Below, piece by piece: positions 1-13,575 of a stretch of DNA of 64,000 nucleotides. The first letter of the stretch is position 1, and each line of letters opens with the position of its first letter. The notes under the pieces are model-generated. The model saw nothing but the letters and a program-made list of their open reading frames with translations. It was not told the origin of the DNA and did not search any database. A program made the position numbers and the translations under genes. The DNA is from Dasyornis broadbenti (taxonomy: Eukaryota > Chordata > Aves > Passeriformes > Dasyornithidae), in contig VZRN01001859.1 in assembly GCA_013397935.1 (NCBI GenBank), positions 372,001 to 436,000 of the forward strand, written 5' to 3'.

Positions 1-371
1 CAAGAGCTGTACTCAATGGTCTTGTGGTCCTTTCTAACTCAGCTTAACCTGTACTTCTGTGATTCTGAGCACTTCTCCCAGTCTGTACTTGTCTTGGTTT
101 AAGACCATTTAAAGAGGTGGACACTCTAAAACGAGTTACCTCCCCTTAGTTTCAACCAATCCTTTTCCACCAATAAAGAGAAATGAAATATGAATAGATA
201 TGAGTGAAAAAATAACAGTTTACTCACCAGTGAAACAGCAACAGGCAAAAAGTAACAGTGAATAGTCCCATGTCCCCCCCCTGAAATACCATTTCTGGCC
301 ATGGTGCTGGGTCTTAAGGAGACAGTAACATTTTTTTTGACATAGATAAATATGGAATACAATAACTTTTT

Positions 372-665
372 GAGTTACCCATTACAGTATTCATGCTTGG
401 GATTGCCCTGCCCTAGGTGTAGCATCTTGCACTTGGACTTATTCAGCTTCATGAGGTTCTCATGGGCCCACATCTCAAGTTTGTCCACGTCCTCCTGGGT
501 GACATCCTGTCCTTCTGCTGTGTCAACTGCACAGCTCAGCTTCATGTCATCTGCAAGTTCTCTGAGGGTGCATTTGATCTCATTGTCCATGCCATCAGTA
601 AAGATATTAAAGAGCACCAGTCCCAGAATAGAGCCCTGAGGGACACCACTCATTTCAGGTAATTC
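372..665 (-). mobile_element. CR1 LINE fragment, reverse transcriptase part of ORF2
   Basis: The minus strand stays open through this stretch and encodes the palm/thumb part of a LINE reverse transcriptase. Reading 5'->3' on the minus strand there is a motif VPQGSILGLVLFNIF (the PQG..SP-type motif B region), then LADDMKLS in place of the family's FADD catalytic box, then a helical stretch ending in KCKMLHLGQGNPKHEY. This order and spacing match the avian CR1 RT. The copy lacks the N-terminal endonuclease, the fingers of the RT and the 3' UTR, so it is a truncated dead fragment of about 290 bp. The catalytic Asp pair (ADD) is still present, but the flanks run out of homology on both sides. High confidence in CR1-type LINE, lower on exact ends and subfamily. 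Confidence 0.85.
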
Positions 666-1769
666 ACCTAAATCCAAATCCTCCACCAATCTCACTCAGG
701 GTGAAAATAAATCTAGCAATGCACCCAGAAGATCTGAGGAAATAATGGTAGAAGTGGTTGCATTCAACACTACAGATCCTAGAATTGTCTCCTCTCCTGG
801 CCTCTTCTATAATCTGAACAGGTAAACCACAGCTGCAGGATGTTAAGAGTCACTAACAGTTCAGTCCTGTGTTTCAGGTAATAAATTACTCAAGCCAAGA
901 GACACTTATTTTTGTTCTGATTTTAGACATATTGACTAAATAAATCTCATGTTGACAAGAATGGGACCAAATTGGAAGCTAATTTGTTGCTGTCTGACAT
1001 CAGGAACGATATAACTTGCCCACTGATGCCACACAAAGAACTTTATTCTGAAAGAAAACTCATAAAAAGCCATCTTCCTCATGTAATTAAGAAATACAAA
1101 GGACCAAGTGAGAACTTGAGTTTAAATGGTGAAATAGAATAAATCCTATTTACAACCCTTATGAGAAAAGGTTTACTGTAACACAAAAGAAATGGAGAAT
1201 TCTGTTTCAGAAGTATTCTGAAAGCATGTCATCTCTGAGCTATAAATAATGAATTGTTTCTATATGCTAAGGAAGTAAAAAATGTCAACATAGTTTGGCA
1301 ATTTCAAACAATGAGCAAGACTTTATCCTTCACAGAAAATGCATAATTAATAATACCCCAAAACATGATCTACAACCAGAACATATTTCAACTACAGAAA
1401 ATCCCAGACTGATGTGTTTAGAGAAAAGAACTTTCCTTCTTTGATTAAAATCTTGAGAGATGTGATAATGTTGTCCTTGGTCTGAGCACAGAAAAGCACT
1501 TAGATTTCTGCCTGTCTGGAAGTGTAGGACTCACCCTCTTTGTCTTGAGTTGAATAACAGTTGGCATGATGGCCAACATGGAATATCTTAAGAAGTACTA
1601 GAACTAGTATGAGATCAGGTATGAATTGCATGAAATTTTAATTCCTCAAGCATTGATTGGATCAATGCCTCATTAGGAGGAAATGCAGAGATGACATTTT
1701 TGAATGTAGTAGTGGCTGCTTCCAAGAAAATTTAAGCCATAAAATTCCAGAAAGAATGCTGTTCTGAAT

Positions 1770-1796
1770 TTAGTAGTAGTAGCAGTAGTAGTACTG
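1770..1796. repeat. Short GTA/TAG trinucleotide repeat
   Basis: An imperfect run of about eight TAG/GTA units is visible (tagtagtagcagtagtagta), with one CAG interruption. It lies in otherwise unique AT-rich DNA. Confidence 0.8.
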
Positions 1797-2089
1797 CACA
1801 CAATACCTCAAAAAGTTCTAGTGGGATAGCCTTTCTACAATACGAACCACAACACAATTAACTTTAACATTATAGGGTAGAAAGTATGCTGAATAAATAC
1901 AGCATGTGGGTCTGCAATTTCAAGGAAAAGGATTATGTAAAAAACCAAAAAAGACAACAATAGTAAGAAAAAACAACAAAAGAAAGAAACAAACAAAAAG
2001 GAGATTAAAACCTCAAAATCAAAAAAGGGACATTCCAAAGAGTAAGTTGCTTAAAACAGCCTGTAAGAAATAGTGTAATGGGAAAAGGG

Positions 2090-2111
2090 TGCCAGCATTT
2101 TAATGCTGGCA
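2090..2111. repeat. Perfect 10-bp inverted repeat (hairpin)
   Basis: TGCCAGCATT, a 2-base spacer TT, then AATGCTGGCA: the arms are exact reverse complements. No T-run follows as a terminator would have, and a eukaryotic context makes a factor-independent terminator irrelevant. It may be chance or a small structured RNA element. Confidence 0.7.
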
Positions 2112-2378
2112 TTAAAAAGAAAGAAAAGCACCACAAAAGAAGGTGCCATGGGATCAGCACGAAAGCTTTGAAGGCAATCACAGAGAAAAGTGTTTAAGAA
2201 AATGAGAGCTTGCCAAAATGAGGACAAACCCATAAGAAAATTATAGGTTAAACATAAGTAGGAAATTGAGAGCTCTAAAAATAATTTCAAGTATAACTTA
2301 CAAAGGGTTTTCAAACTGATAACAAAAGTTCTTTAAATACTTCAGACACTGTGGAATTGGTGGGAATACTGATGACAA

Positions 2379-3549
2379 GTGTGTAAAAGCAGCACTCATC
2401 TGACAAAGGCCACAGCAGAAAAGCTCAGTGAATTCCTTGGTGAAGGCAACCCTGTGTGGGAAATGGTCTTTACAGCAGAGAAGGTTGATCCATTTGAAAT
2501 AATTATAACTCAAGTACATGACCAAATGGATTATCTGGAAGTCAGTAGGTCAGCCAGTCCAGGTAGCATCATCTGAGGCTGACCTTCATGTGAAACTGCA
2601 CAAGTGCCACCCCAGGCATGTGGCCACAGCGTACACACAGCCCCTGTGACAGGTGGCAGATGGATTGCCAACATGAGTTCCTTATAGAATAAGGTCCCAG
2701 AAGGGTATCCTGAAAACTGCAAACTGCAGTCATATCTGTCCTAGCAATGGTGGTGGATATACGTTAAAGAGTGGGATCAAAGACTTTTTCAGTCTATATT
2801 GAAGAACAGGATCACTGAGCAGGCCAGATATGATTACCTGGGCAAGAATCAGTGTGCCTTCTGCTTAGGAAAATCCTATCTTCCTGATGTGTCATAGATC
2901 CATATGGACCTTTCTTAATTTTCCCCAAGGGACCAAAAAGAAAGGGGGTATGAATGTGACAAGTTTCCAGATGAGTTTAAATTCTTCTGGGAAGTAAGGT
3001 GCTGTGGCAATTGCAAGAAATTCCAAAAGGACTTTGTAAAACTGAGTGAGAAAAAACATGACAGATGAGCTTCAATATAGATAAAAATACCTAGGAAAAA
3101 TAATCCAAATAATTTCTACCACAACGTAGTCGAACTGCAAACTAGGAAAGAGATCTTACAGTCATTCACTGACATTGGCTGCCTGAAATCATTGGCTTAA
3201 TAGGCAGGAGCAGCCAGAGGAGACAACAAGGTGTTTTGCATCATCCAGAAGAATCTTGAGAAGAAAGAACATAATTTTGCCACCGCAGATGAACTCATAT
3301 CTTGAGTTAAATGTGCACTTCTTGTTCTTGCTTCTCAGGAAGGAAGAAGATTTTTAGAAGGTAGTGAAGGTTTCAGAGAAAATGACCAAGGATGAAGAGC
3401 AGCTCCCCTTGCTCACAGGGACCAGGGCTCTTCAGTTTGAAGATAAGATGGGCAGTTATGAGGTTTACAAAATCATGAAAGCAGGGGATATACTGAATGA
3501 GGAACTGTTCTTGCAGTCCTCCAACAGGAGAACAAGAGAAGGTGATTAA
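2379..3549 (+). pseudogene. Possible decayed coding sequence, unidentified
   Basis: One reading frame from 2379 to about 3306 yields stretches with protein-like composition separated by in-frame stops, then the frame shifts by one for 3364-3549. Examples are KATAEKLSEFLGEGNPVWEM near 2400, ITEQARYDYLGKNQCAFC from 2811, and a Lys/Cys-rich piece around ECDKFPDEFKFFWEVRCCGN at about 2960. The stop count (about 11 in 309 codons) is only slightly below what AT-rich random sequence would give, so the case is weak. I do not recognise the family. If real it would be an old processed pseudogene, since no intron-like breaks are obvious; no poly-A tail is seen directly after it. Alternative: plain non-coding DNA. 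Confidence 0.2.
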
Positions 3550-4779
3550 ACCATCAGAACATCTATTTAAATCGGTTTATAAAAGAGCTTCCTTACACAG
3601 GCAGCTTGGAATTTACTACTAGGGAACATTGTGGAAACACATTGTCATTAGGATCAAAAGTGAAGTAGTAAAAGTAATAGACCACAGCTTCAGGATTTGG
3701 AGGATGGTGAGGCATGAGGACAGGAAGGAGGGACCTATGCTGTGCACGTAAATTTCATTTCAACATGAAATCAAAATACTGTCAAGGTCCATAATCCCAT
3801 GCATATATGCACACCTGAGAACAAGAAAAACTCCCACTTCCCCTCTCCCACAGGGATCTTAAGTAACTTTCTCTTAAATGTTCCACAGCCCTGAAGCAGA
3901 TTTAATAAAAAATCTCCTGTATGTGAACATATGAAGGCTTGCTTAAATCAGTTATCCACCAGGGACTTTTAAACTTGTGTCATACTTACATTTTATCTGT
4001 CTTGAGAAAGGAATAAAGTTCATTCTGAAAGAAACTCTTTACCACAGCCGTTTCTATCCAAGTGACAGTCAGTATAATGCTAAGTATAAATATTATTGCA
4101 TGGACTATGTTTCCATTACTCTTGAGCAGTACTTTCACTGATCATTATTCATCATTACTAATAGCATTTCCAACATGCCAGGCATTGCATCAAGAGGACA
4201 TTTTTAATAAACTTTCCATTCTGTCCCTATAAACAAATTTTAAAAGTTGTAATAAATGAAGAATTATGGCTACTTTGGTGTTTATAATGTGAAGCTCAGA
4301 ATTTCCATATATCTTTGATGGTGCCCAAAATATAACCAAATTATAATGCCCATAGGGGAGTCAGAGATGAGTCTGTAACTCTGATAACTCTATGCCACGT
4401 ACCTATTCCATATATCAAATTCCTTTCAAGTTCTTCTAACACTAGGCTTTTATGAAGCTATCCTTATCTCTGCCTTATTGCTGTATTCACACAAAGTGGG
4501 AAAGAAATAGCCTTTATGCCTAGTACCATTTTCAAAGTTTTCAGCCAAAAACATGTGTTTTGCTAGAGGTAAAATAAAGTAGTAAATAAAACACCACAAA
4601 GAGAACCTGTAAGGCTGATGTTCACTTTGAGCTTGCAGTGATGTTTACTTTCTGATTAGATGCTACCCAGTTAATTAGCACTGCTGCCACTTTTCAGTGG
4701 AAGACTTTGGAATGAAGGGACAGAGCATGAAATTTGGAGTAGGGTATTTCAACTTCATCTAAAGCTTCCATGTTGCACA

Positions 4780-4930
4780 GTTGCTGTGGGGTTTTTTTTG
4801 GTTTGGAGGTTTGTGTGTGCATGTTTGGGTATCCTTTTTTCCTTTTGTTTGTTTGGGTTTTTTTTTTGGGGGGGGGTCATGTTTGTGGATTTTTTGTTCT
4901 TGTTGTTGTCTGGGTTTTGGGTTTTAGTTA

Positions 4931-4961
<31 letters not shown>

Positions 4962-4968
4962 TTCCTGA
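4780..4968. repeat. G/T-rich low-complexity tract ending in a run of 25 T
   Basis: The plus strand is almost only T and G from about 4786, including a G9 run near 4869-4877, and ends in an uninterrupted T run at 4939-4963. On the other strand it is an A/C-rich, poly-A-like tract. The open frame across it (Phe/Gly/Val-rich) is a by-product of composition, not a gene. Confidence 0.9.
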
Positions 4969-5236
4969 AGTGCTTGTGTTCCTAGTGAGAATGATGACTT
5001 TCAAGCATTCTTTATTGTGATCGATGATAATTACTATTGTTGTCTAATAAACCTACAGAAGGACCAAGGGAGGGCTTTGCTAAGCTCAGTGATGTGCAAC
5101 AAACACAGTGTAATCCATGCCTTGCAGAATTAGGTTGCATAGAACATGTGGAGAAAATAATTTATGCTACATAAAATTGCCAGAAACAAAGAAAGAATAT
5201 GGATAAGCACATGAAGTAAATTTCAGTGTTGCTTAC

Positions 5237-5367
5237 CTATAATTACACCCATTGGCAGAACAGAACTGGCTAGAAGAGGCTCCAGAGTATCCTTGATACC
5301 AAGTTGACATTAATGAATTTATCAGTGGACCTTCACAGATGTACAAGAGAAGTTCATCTTGAACTTC
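5237..5367 (-). CDS. Candidate internal coding exon, unidentified
   Basis: On the minus strand a pyrimidine-containing acceptor (cttttccaatgcag) precedes 131 bases open in one frame, followed by a donor AG|GTAAGC, which is close to consensus. The frame starts in phase 0 and ends with two bases of a codon. The peptide begins EVQDELLLYICEGP and contains STWYQGYSGASSSQFC, a plausible mix with no low-complexity bias. I do not recognise the protein. The phase fits candidate exons at 14610-14690 and 24389-24464 upstream on the same strand. Chance occurrence cannot be excluded; an open frame of 43 codons in one of three frames is not rare. Confidence 0.3.
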
Positions 5368-6038
5368 CTGCATTGGAAAAGTAGGATATAAGTAGTTACA
5401 TCAAAGTAAAGGCAATCTGCAGCTGTTCTCTGTTTGCTGCTTACCCTAGGCTGCTGCAGGTCTGCTGTAAATCATCCCAGTTTCAGCAGAGCATCTGTTA
5501 GTGTTACGATAATGCAGGGTGGCAAAGAGCCAGCTCCAGTGTGTGTCACCTTCCAGACAGCAGCATATTTGGTGGTGGACATTTTCCATTTTGTTTGACT
5601 TATCTGAATTGAACTGTATTGCAGCAGTGGCACACGTGTAAAGGAAGTTGCATTCTGAAAAAGACTATGAAGCAAACCCTAACATTTTGTTACCCAGAGA
5701 GTTGAATGTATGACAAGAAATGGTGAAAAACACAAGAGAAGACCCTGGTGCATCTACTTTGGCTTCCCTCACAGTACAAAACTCAAAAACCAGCTTTTTG
5801 TATTTTTTTTTAGCTGAGTATACCAACAGATTTATTGCCTACTCCCAGGGCATTAAGAGTGGGCAATGTTGAGTTAAGCTACAGAGAAGTGGGCTCACGC
5901 TCTAAGCATACCTCATCAGGTATAAACCATTGCCTGTAAACATGCAAGCTTTGTTAAATTATCCTTCCCTTTCAACTTTCTTACACGTATTTTAGTGAGA
6001 CAGGAAGAACCACAGCAAAATCTCATCCCCACCCCCCA

Positions 6039-6076
6039 NNNNNNNNNNNNNNNNNNNNNNNNNNNNNNNNNNNNNN
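6039..6076. other. Assembly gap (38 N)
   Basis: A run of N follows directly after a C-rich string (cccaccccccca). The flank suggests sequencing failure at a homopolymer. Confidence 0.98.
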
Positions 6077-9000
6077 CCAATTGCACTGATGCTTCTTCCT
6101 CTACAGGTTCACCAGTGCACGGTTCTTGGAAGGAAGCTCCCTCTCTAAGGAATAACTTGGAGCAATATCTGTCAATACACAGCAGCTGATGACACTGCTA
6201 TACCCTGCCACTGTATGTCTCCATTATAACTTTACTTTCCCTAACCTACCTAGTAACAGAACCCCACCAGAGAGAGAGGAATTTCCTTTTTGATTATGAT
6301 GTTACACATCGTATGTCAGCCACACTCTGAACCGGGAAACATGGCAGCTAGTTAAGCCTTGAAGCTCTGTGCAGGTCAGCTCTACTTTCCCTCTTGGGAT
6401 TATTTAATTCACTTGTGGGTTGAACAGCCATATGTGGCCTTTTGTCAGAGGCTATCAATATATTTGATGGCCAAAATTGGACCAATACAGTGATGAGAAT
6501 AAAGCCGTTTTGTTATCATGTAGTTTAAATGTTAGATATTTTTCCAGCATGCTCTCTTTTTTAGAACTATGGACAACACCACCAAATATGGAATATAACC
6601 AGCAACATAATTGACAATGTTCTAGAGTTTCTGATATTTCATTGTTATACTATTATTTTTGTCTTCAGAAAAACTTGTTTTCTCATATGATTGTCCACTG
6701 GAACATCAGAAATGCCAGCTGAGAAAAATACTTTTCTGGAGCTAACAATTTTTCATGTGCTTTCCTTCCTGGTGACCATTCATGTTACAGACTTGAGCAA
6801 AAAGGAATAGTTTTCTTTCAACTTCATTTTTGGCACATTGTCCTCACTTAACTAAACTGCACTAGACTTGCAGGCTTAAAAATCTTGACTACCTCTCTAA
6901 CTACACACAAGCTTATTGAACATGTATTTCAGAGACTGTGCCTAGTGCACTCCAAGCAGCTCATAATTGAAGTTATCTTCTGAGATCTTTTCTTCTATTA
7001 TATCTGAAAAATGAAAGATTAGATATTTTGCACATTCCTGGGGAAAAACTTTTTACTTTGAACTTAAATTCTTTAGAAAGTTGAGGAACAATGAAGAAAA
7101 AATAATAACAGCTAACCAAGATGAGGGAAAATAATTGAAATGCTAAACATCTGGTTTTGTCAGAAAATAGATAAGTTACAACTAGAAAAAACTTCAGCTA
7201 TCTTAGGATAATTACTATGAAAATCTGAACAGAAAAAGTCAGCAGAGTCAACTTTTCTGGGAACTTCAAACACACTTTGAAGAAAGTCTGTCTTCTTCCT
7301 TGATCTGAGTGAGAGGAAAATCTAGTAATTGAGTTTAAGATTAGAAATGAGCATTACATTTGAAAATGTTTAAATGTGTAAACTGTCTCTAGGTGATAAA
7401 ACATCTTTGGTAATATAAAATGAGATTTTTTTTTTTTTTAATATGGTATTTTCCTTTAACCTAGTCCATAATGATCACTGTTTAGTCTGCCCACATGGAA
7501 TTGTTATATCATCACTCATGCTTTAGAAAAGTAAAAATCAAGATAAAACAATTCCAGACTTTTTTTTTTTTCCCCTGAGAGGCAAGGGGTAACATTTGTA
7601 GCTCGTCAGAGATTTTTGCCTCCCCCATTTCTGTTTCTTTTCTTTTTCCAACATGAAACCTGTCAACTGTAGCCATTTTAACTGCTTCAGGAAGTATCAT
7701 CTCACCAACTTACAAAAAAAGGCTTCCTCATCACTCATCCTTCTATAGCATAAACTATATGGTTTTTTCCCTGACAATTTCAGATGTAATTTTTTTTTTC
7801 TGAAATATAACATTCCAGAGTATGGAACTAGCTTGTTGATGTACAAGTGCTGCTTAACATAAAGTGTTGATCTAAAACTAGAATGCATTCTCCATCTTAC
7901 CAAATATATACACGTATATCCTGGCAAGAGTAATTGTACATCAGGAAGATCATGGGGGAGCAAATAGAAGTAAAGTATAGGTAGTAAACATAAAAAAGAC
8001 TGCTAATGTCAAGAAGAAAACCCAGCTAAACCAAAGCAAAACCAACAAAGCAGCACACACACAGCTCAAACTAAAGAAGTTGAGAAGATGCATCAAGAAG
8101 CAAACAAGATTCCACATCTCCAAAGAACAGGCAGTGATTTATTTCATTTGGCAGTGTCACCAGGAAATCCAGTGGGGTGGGAAGGCTTCAAGAATGCACC
8201 CACACCACCCAGGGATGTATTATTGAGAGTGTATTTACTTGGCAGGGGAGGTATAGAAGATGAGCGGCAATTTTTATCCTACAACACATAGTACATGCCC
8301 AAAACAAAGCAGCCCCTCTGCCCAGTTTAGACAAACACTGAAGCAGAACCATCTCCCCACCTGTTGACATGCCCAGGAACCTCCTTTTTCGCTTGTACCT
8401 GTGCTGGTGTCTCCTTGTCTCTAGTTTCCATATGATCTTGGATATTGGTGTATGTCATTCCCCCAACAATGGACATATTTTAAACTGCTTTATTCCCTTC
8501 TAATTTAGATTGCATTCATATGTCACCAGTGGCCTTGCTGATCATGTAGCCTCGCACCAATCCCTTTGACTTTCTCCATGCCTAAGTCCAAGCAGCTGTT
8601 GCCACTGTGCCACTGTGGCCACTGTTGCTTCTGCGTTTGTTCTCACCCACTGGCCTCCTGCCCCAAATGTGGTGCAAAAGCTGTGAACTCAGCAATAGCT
8701 GACAAGGCAAATTTTGTCTACTGTTACTGTATTTCTAATTAAACTGAAATGAGTTCAGTTGACTGAAGCTGGGCAAGAGTAGTAGAAATCATGTATTTGA
8801 GGACATAATTTTCAGGGCGGGCTTCACCCCATGATTCAGTGAGCCCGTGTAGTAATGTAAGGTCCTAAAACCACCACAAGCCACCTAAAGTTGCTGTATC
8901 TGTGTACTACATTTGTATGTAGAAGGGGCTCAGTTTCCTTGCCTCCAACCTCCACAGTCACCTTGAGCTCTCACAATAAAATGATTTCTGTTGCAACTGG

Positions 9001-12000
9001 GATTAACTCTACATTGTGGGAGAACTTTTTACACTGGAGGGAGACTCTTAGGGTAGTTTGGATCTATGGGAATTGCATGTTTGTGCAGTCCTTCAAAATG
9101 CTTGTCATAGTGTGCAAAGAAAGAAATGACATGCCAGGAAGTAACAACAGCTGCTGACTAAATTCAAAGTTGGGAGTTTCTTTTTGGTATCTTGGATTGA
9201 ACTAACAAGATTTTGCTACTGTTAGTATACCTCATAATTTATTCAGATACCTTCTACATAGCACTGTCTTGATCCTAAAAAGGTGAGGTATATGGTGATA
9301 ACAAGGTGCAAATGTACTGCATTACAGATAATCTTGTCTTATATGCCTGCGGTGTACATTTATTTGGAATTTAGAAAGCCTGAAGACTCCTCAAATATTT
9401 GTAGAGAATGAAGGAGACTGAGGTTAATGTTTGGATTTAGTACTACTAGTCTATTATGATTCTTTCTCCTTTCTTCTCATTTCTTCTCTTTGGATTGCCA
9501 ATATGGTAGATTTTTAGAAAAAAAGATCCTTTTTGACTTAAAAATGTTTCTGTGTACACAAATACTTCTTATGTCCATGCTGCCCTCATATTTCATGACT
9601 CATTCCTCTAAAGCTTTTTCTTTATTTATATCTCAACAATTTTGTTGTAGTAAGAAAAGTAAAAGGAACAGTGTTTCTGTAGTCTAAAACTAGGGGTTTG
9701 CAGGAGATCAGAAGATGATCTAAATACACATGGAATGAGCCAGAGTAGATCAGGTCACAAGTCTGTTTAGTACCACATCCAGCTCCAATTTAGGAAGGAG
9801 GGTGAGAGTGGTGTAGGCAGATATGATTCATTAACACACTTCAACCTTAAACTTCGGGCTTTCAGAGCTCAATGCTACTTGTAACATATCTGTAATAACC
9901 CTAAATTCATACATTCTCTTCGTGAAGCCATGTAAACTTCTAAATCAAATCAACTGAGAGAATATTTCTTTTATGTGCTCCAATGCCCAAGTGTACAAAG
10001 AAGCAAGCAACAAAGTGGGAAAAATAACACTATAATTGAATATTTAATTTCACTTATGAAATATACAATACATAGTCATATACAATTTCAAAATAAGTAA
10101 TAATATTTTTTATAAAATCTATTTACAAAATATTGATAAATGTCACCAGTGAATTTGTTTTATACAACATTCTTTTGGCTCTGATGCTTCCACAGAAATT
10201 GTCTTGTAATCTGAAATTAGCAACACTTGATACTTAGGGTTAACAAATAAAACCTAAAACATCCCTTGTCCTAGCATTTTCAGGGATTTATATCTCAGAA
10301 ATATTTGCATATGTTGTATATAGAATTGTAAGTCCAATGCATTCAGAGCATATGCTGCAGGGAACTGGCATTAATGAAAAACAAGGTAAGAGCCAGTGCC
10401 TGTTTTACAGGAGTAGGATGTTAAAGATTTAATAATGTTACATATAACATGAGAAAATACCTGACAATAAGGGTGCCAATGAAGAATTCATGCTAAAATT
10501 TTAAAGGGTCAATTCACAGATGAGCTAAAAATCTCAGCTCCTTAAAAAACTCTGGTTTCTCTCCAGTTATAAAACTTTTGAACTTGAATGTCTCACAGCT
10601 GTCACAGTCATTCGATTTGATCAATGCATCCTCCTTTGGTACAGCATATAAAACATTGCCAACACACCCCAGTGTTCAGGAATACAATGAATTCTTCACA
10701 AAAACAAAATTTGCTGTACTTTCTTATTAGCTTCATAAAGTGGCAGAAACTGTCCTACTGTCCATGGTGTTATTTACAATACACTATCAGCTCAAAAATA
10801 ATAAAGTTATGCGCTTATATGCTAGTACAAATGGTAGCTTTTGGGGGTTTTTTTGCAAATTATTCAGTACCTCCATGATTCCAGTGTTCCACATGACATT
10901 ATATATCACAATAAAGGCACTACTACTTTATCCTGGGGATTTTCCACAAGTTCTCAAAGCAAGTAGCATTAATCCTTTCGTTTAAAAACAAAAACCTGCA
11001 CCTATGGATAAAAAATTTTGCATGAGTGACTTGGTTAGAAATTGCAGTAGTAGCCCAAAAACATCGGAATGTGATGTTACCAAACAGAGAACTCCTTTTA
11101 GCACATGCCAGTCATCAAATCACTGATACTAATAAACCACAGGACCCATAAACTGTAAGAAATACAGTAAAAATATCAGTTAAAACGCCTTTCAGCTCTT
11201 TGAAGAATTGTTCTTGGTGTGAAGAGGGTAAAAAGTTGTTAGACTGCAATAAATTTCATCTCAGTACTGCTGAATAGTCCATAACAGAGTTAAGAGCAGG
11301 AAATGTTGGCAAGCTGTTTTCTTGCATCAGTCTTTAAAGGACTAAAGAAGCTCCCCAAAAGCACCTTCCAGAGGTGACTTCTGTGTCCCCTGCCCCTCAT
11401 CTTTGCTCCTTAGTGCATTAGCCACCTTTGTCCTATATGCAGGAAAGTGAGTCCCTTTCCTAGAAAGCTTAGAATTTTGCTTTTTGAGGCAGAACCGACC
11501 AGTTTGGCCTTTTGTTTTCTGTCTCAGCCCACACCAAACTCATCTCTACAGGGGAAAAAAGGAGATAATCAAAGAAGTTAATTGTGTAGTCTGGGCATTC
11601 AGTTCTACATTCCTCTTCTGGTCCATTCCAGCTGTCTGTTTCAGGCAAGAATTTTAAGTGCTTCACATGTGCCCAGCCTATTCAGGATACAACTGCAACA
11701 GAGTCTAATCTCTTTCTCAGTATTGTCTCTTTATCTCAGCCCCTGTGTTGTCTAAAACTTTAGAATGGTGTTATTTTTCTGCTGACCTTTTCATATAAAC
11801 TTGAGTGATTTTTAGAATCTGAGTGCTCATTGCCAGTACACAAAAAGGGAGAACGTTGGCCTTGCAGTGGAGAACATGCCAAAAAGGCAAGCTATTTGTG
11901 AATTTGTCGGGGTTTCTGGTCAGGAAACTTTGTATTTTGGGCAAACAGGTTTCTCTGTAAGCTTTAAACGCAGAACACAGAAGGTGAAGCACTTGCAAAC

Positions 12001-13549
12001 AGAGTGCATGTGGAGTTATTTCTAAGTATAAAAAATGCAGGATTTTTACCATTTGGTCAGGTGTTATTTTAAAAGGTTTTGTTCTATTGAAAAGAATGGA
12101 AATCTGTCTCTTGTGGAAGTTTGCATGCTTAGTAAGATTATTATAGGGTGCTGAATATATTAGGAGTCTGTGGAAGAAAGTATTGGATTGATTTATGTTG
12201 TGTGGGCTAAACATATATTAGAAAAATGCTGTAAAGTTGTTATGGGAGATTTTGTGGTGAAATTGCCTCATGCACACATATAGTTGGTGTATCTTAAATG
12301 GAAATTTGCTACAAAGTGATTATGGTAAAAAATAAAAGAAGTAAATATGCTAGTATATATGTCATATTATGCAAAATGAAGTAAAAACAAATTAAATTTC
12401 TATCTTTTGGCTCGGTAGTTTGCCATATGTTGTCTGAAACCTGTTGAGATTTAAGATTTGACTGTTATAAGTCATACGAAGAGAAAATGAATTCACCAGA
12501 GACACTAACAAAGGGTTTGGCCCTGCATTGCTGATCTACAGTATCTGGCTCTCCCAAACTTTCTATGAAACTGCAGGTGATCCAAAATATTATTTTAGGA
12601 AAGATAGGAAAGAGTAAACTCATTGATTTCAGTGATTTAATATTTTTCTGCTAAAACCAAGAAAAAATTAATTGTGTTAAATATGTGCTACCTATTAGAA
12701 AATCCTGCCTTAGTCATTCTGAACACACTAAAAAGGGTTTTTCTAAGGACACGCATCAATATTTTGTGCTGTCTTTTAAAGCATTTAGAATAACGTCTCA
12801 TCTAGCTTTTTCATTCACTAACCTCAAGATGTAATAGACTTCTATTTTAATGAATTCTGAAGCAAGGCAATTATACAACTTTTGAAGCCCACTGTACAGA
12901 AACAATAAGCTGTAAACTAAGATATTCACAAATTTTTGAAGGAGACAAGAAGTCTAAAATGTATGGACTGGCTGAAGCCCGTCCTCTTTGCTTTAACCAG
13001 TCATTATTTCTCAGTAGCAGCTACTTAATATGTCATTCTATACTGAGTGATTTCCAATCAATTACAAGTGATTGCACTTCACTGTGCATCAATCAGGGGA
13101 TAATTCTTGATTCAATGAGATGCAATGGGTGATGTCAATTATGTTTTGTTGATGCTGTTTGATTGCATATTCTTTTGGAAATACTGTAGCACTGGAATTG
13201 TAACACACTGACTAACCTGGCTATTCTACATTTCACAGGTTATGTCTAAAGTCATGAACACGAACAAAATTAGGATAAAATATTGCCTGTACAGTGCATA
13301 AAAATTAGCAATAATACCAGGACATACAATGACAGATTGCATTAATACATAGAGGGATGAAAGGACCCACTGGAATACAGTCTAAGGAAAATGGAAGGAC
13401 AGATTATTATATTCTGCCTTTTTTTTTGTTTTCTTTTTTTTCTTTTTTTCTATAAACTTGAACCATAAATCAGTTTTTTGTCTTCTTTTTTGGCATCATC
13501 TGGTTCTATAAGCTTGTGAAGGCATTGTTCGTACAAGACTTTCCTAAAG
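6077..13549. other. Long stretch without a recognisable gene
   Basis: AT-rich, mostly unique sequence with short T-runs at about 7427 and 7561. No exon with both good splice sites and a long frame stood out. A GC-richer section at 8100-9000 ends in an AATAAA at 8975-8980 followed by T/G-rich sequence. It could be the 3' part of a solo LTR or a transcript end, but I could not find matching termini or a family name. A 147-codon open frame on the minus strand at 11771-12214 resembles nothing I know. Confidence 0.5.
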
Positions 13550-13575
13550 GTGTGTGTGTGTGTGTGTGTGTGTGT
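13550..13575. repeat. GT dinucleotide microsatellite
   Basis: About 12 uninterrupted GT units are visible. A T-rich, C-interrupted tract lies about 100 bp before it (13420-13451). Confidence 0.95.

Noticed and set aside
126..362. Minus-strand frame left of the CR1 with a GTGAGTAAA donor near 219
   Set aside because: No recognisable protein; the acceptor would leave a G8 string at the exon start and the area borders a transposon fragment.
4786..4968. Phe/Gly-rich 60-codon frame
   Set aside because: Translation of a G/T low-complexity tract ending in 25 T.
11771..12214. 147-codon open frame on the minus strand
   Set aside because: No domain recognised, no splice or start context of note, and the composition looks like translated AT-rich non-coding DNA. 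Kept only as a mention in the regional entry.
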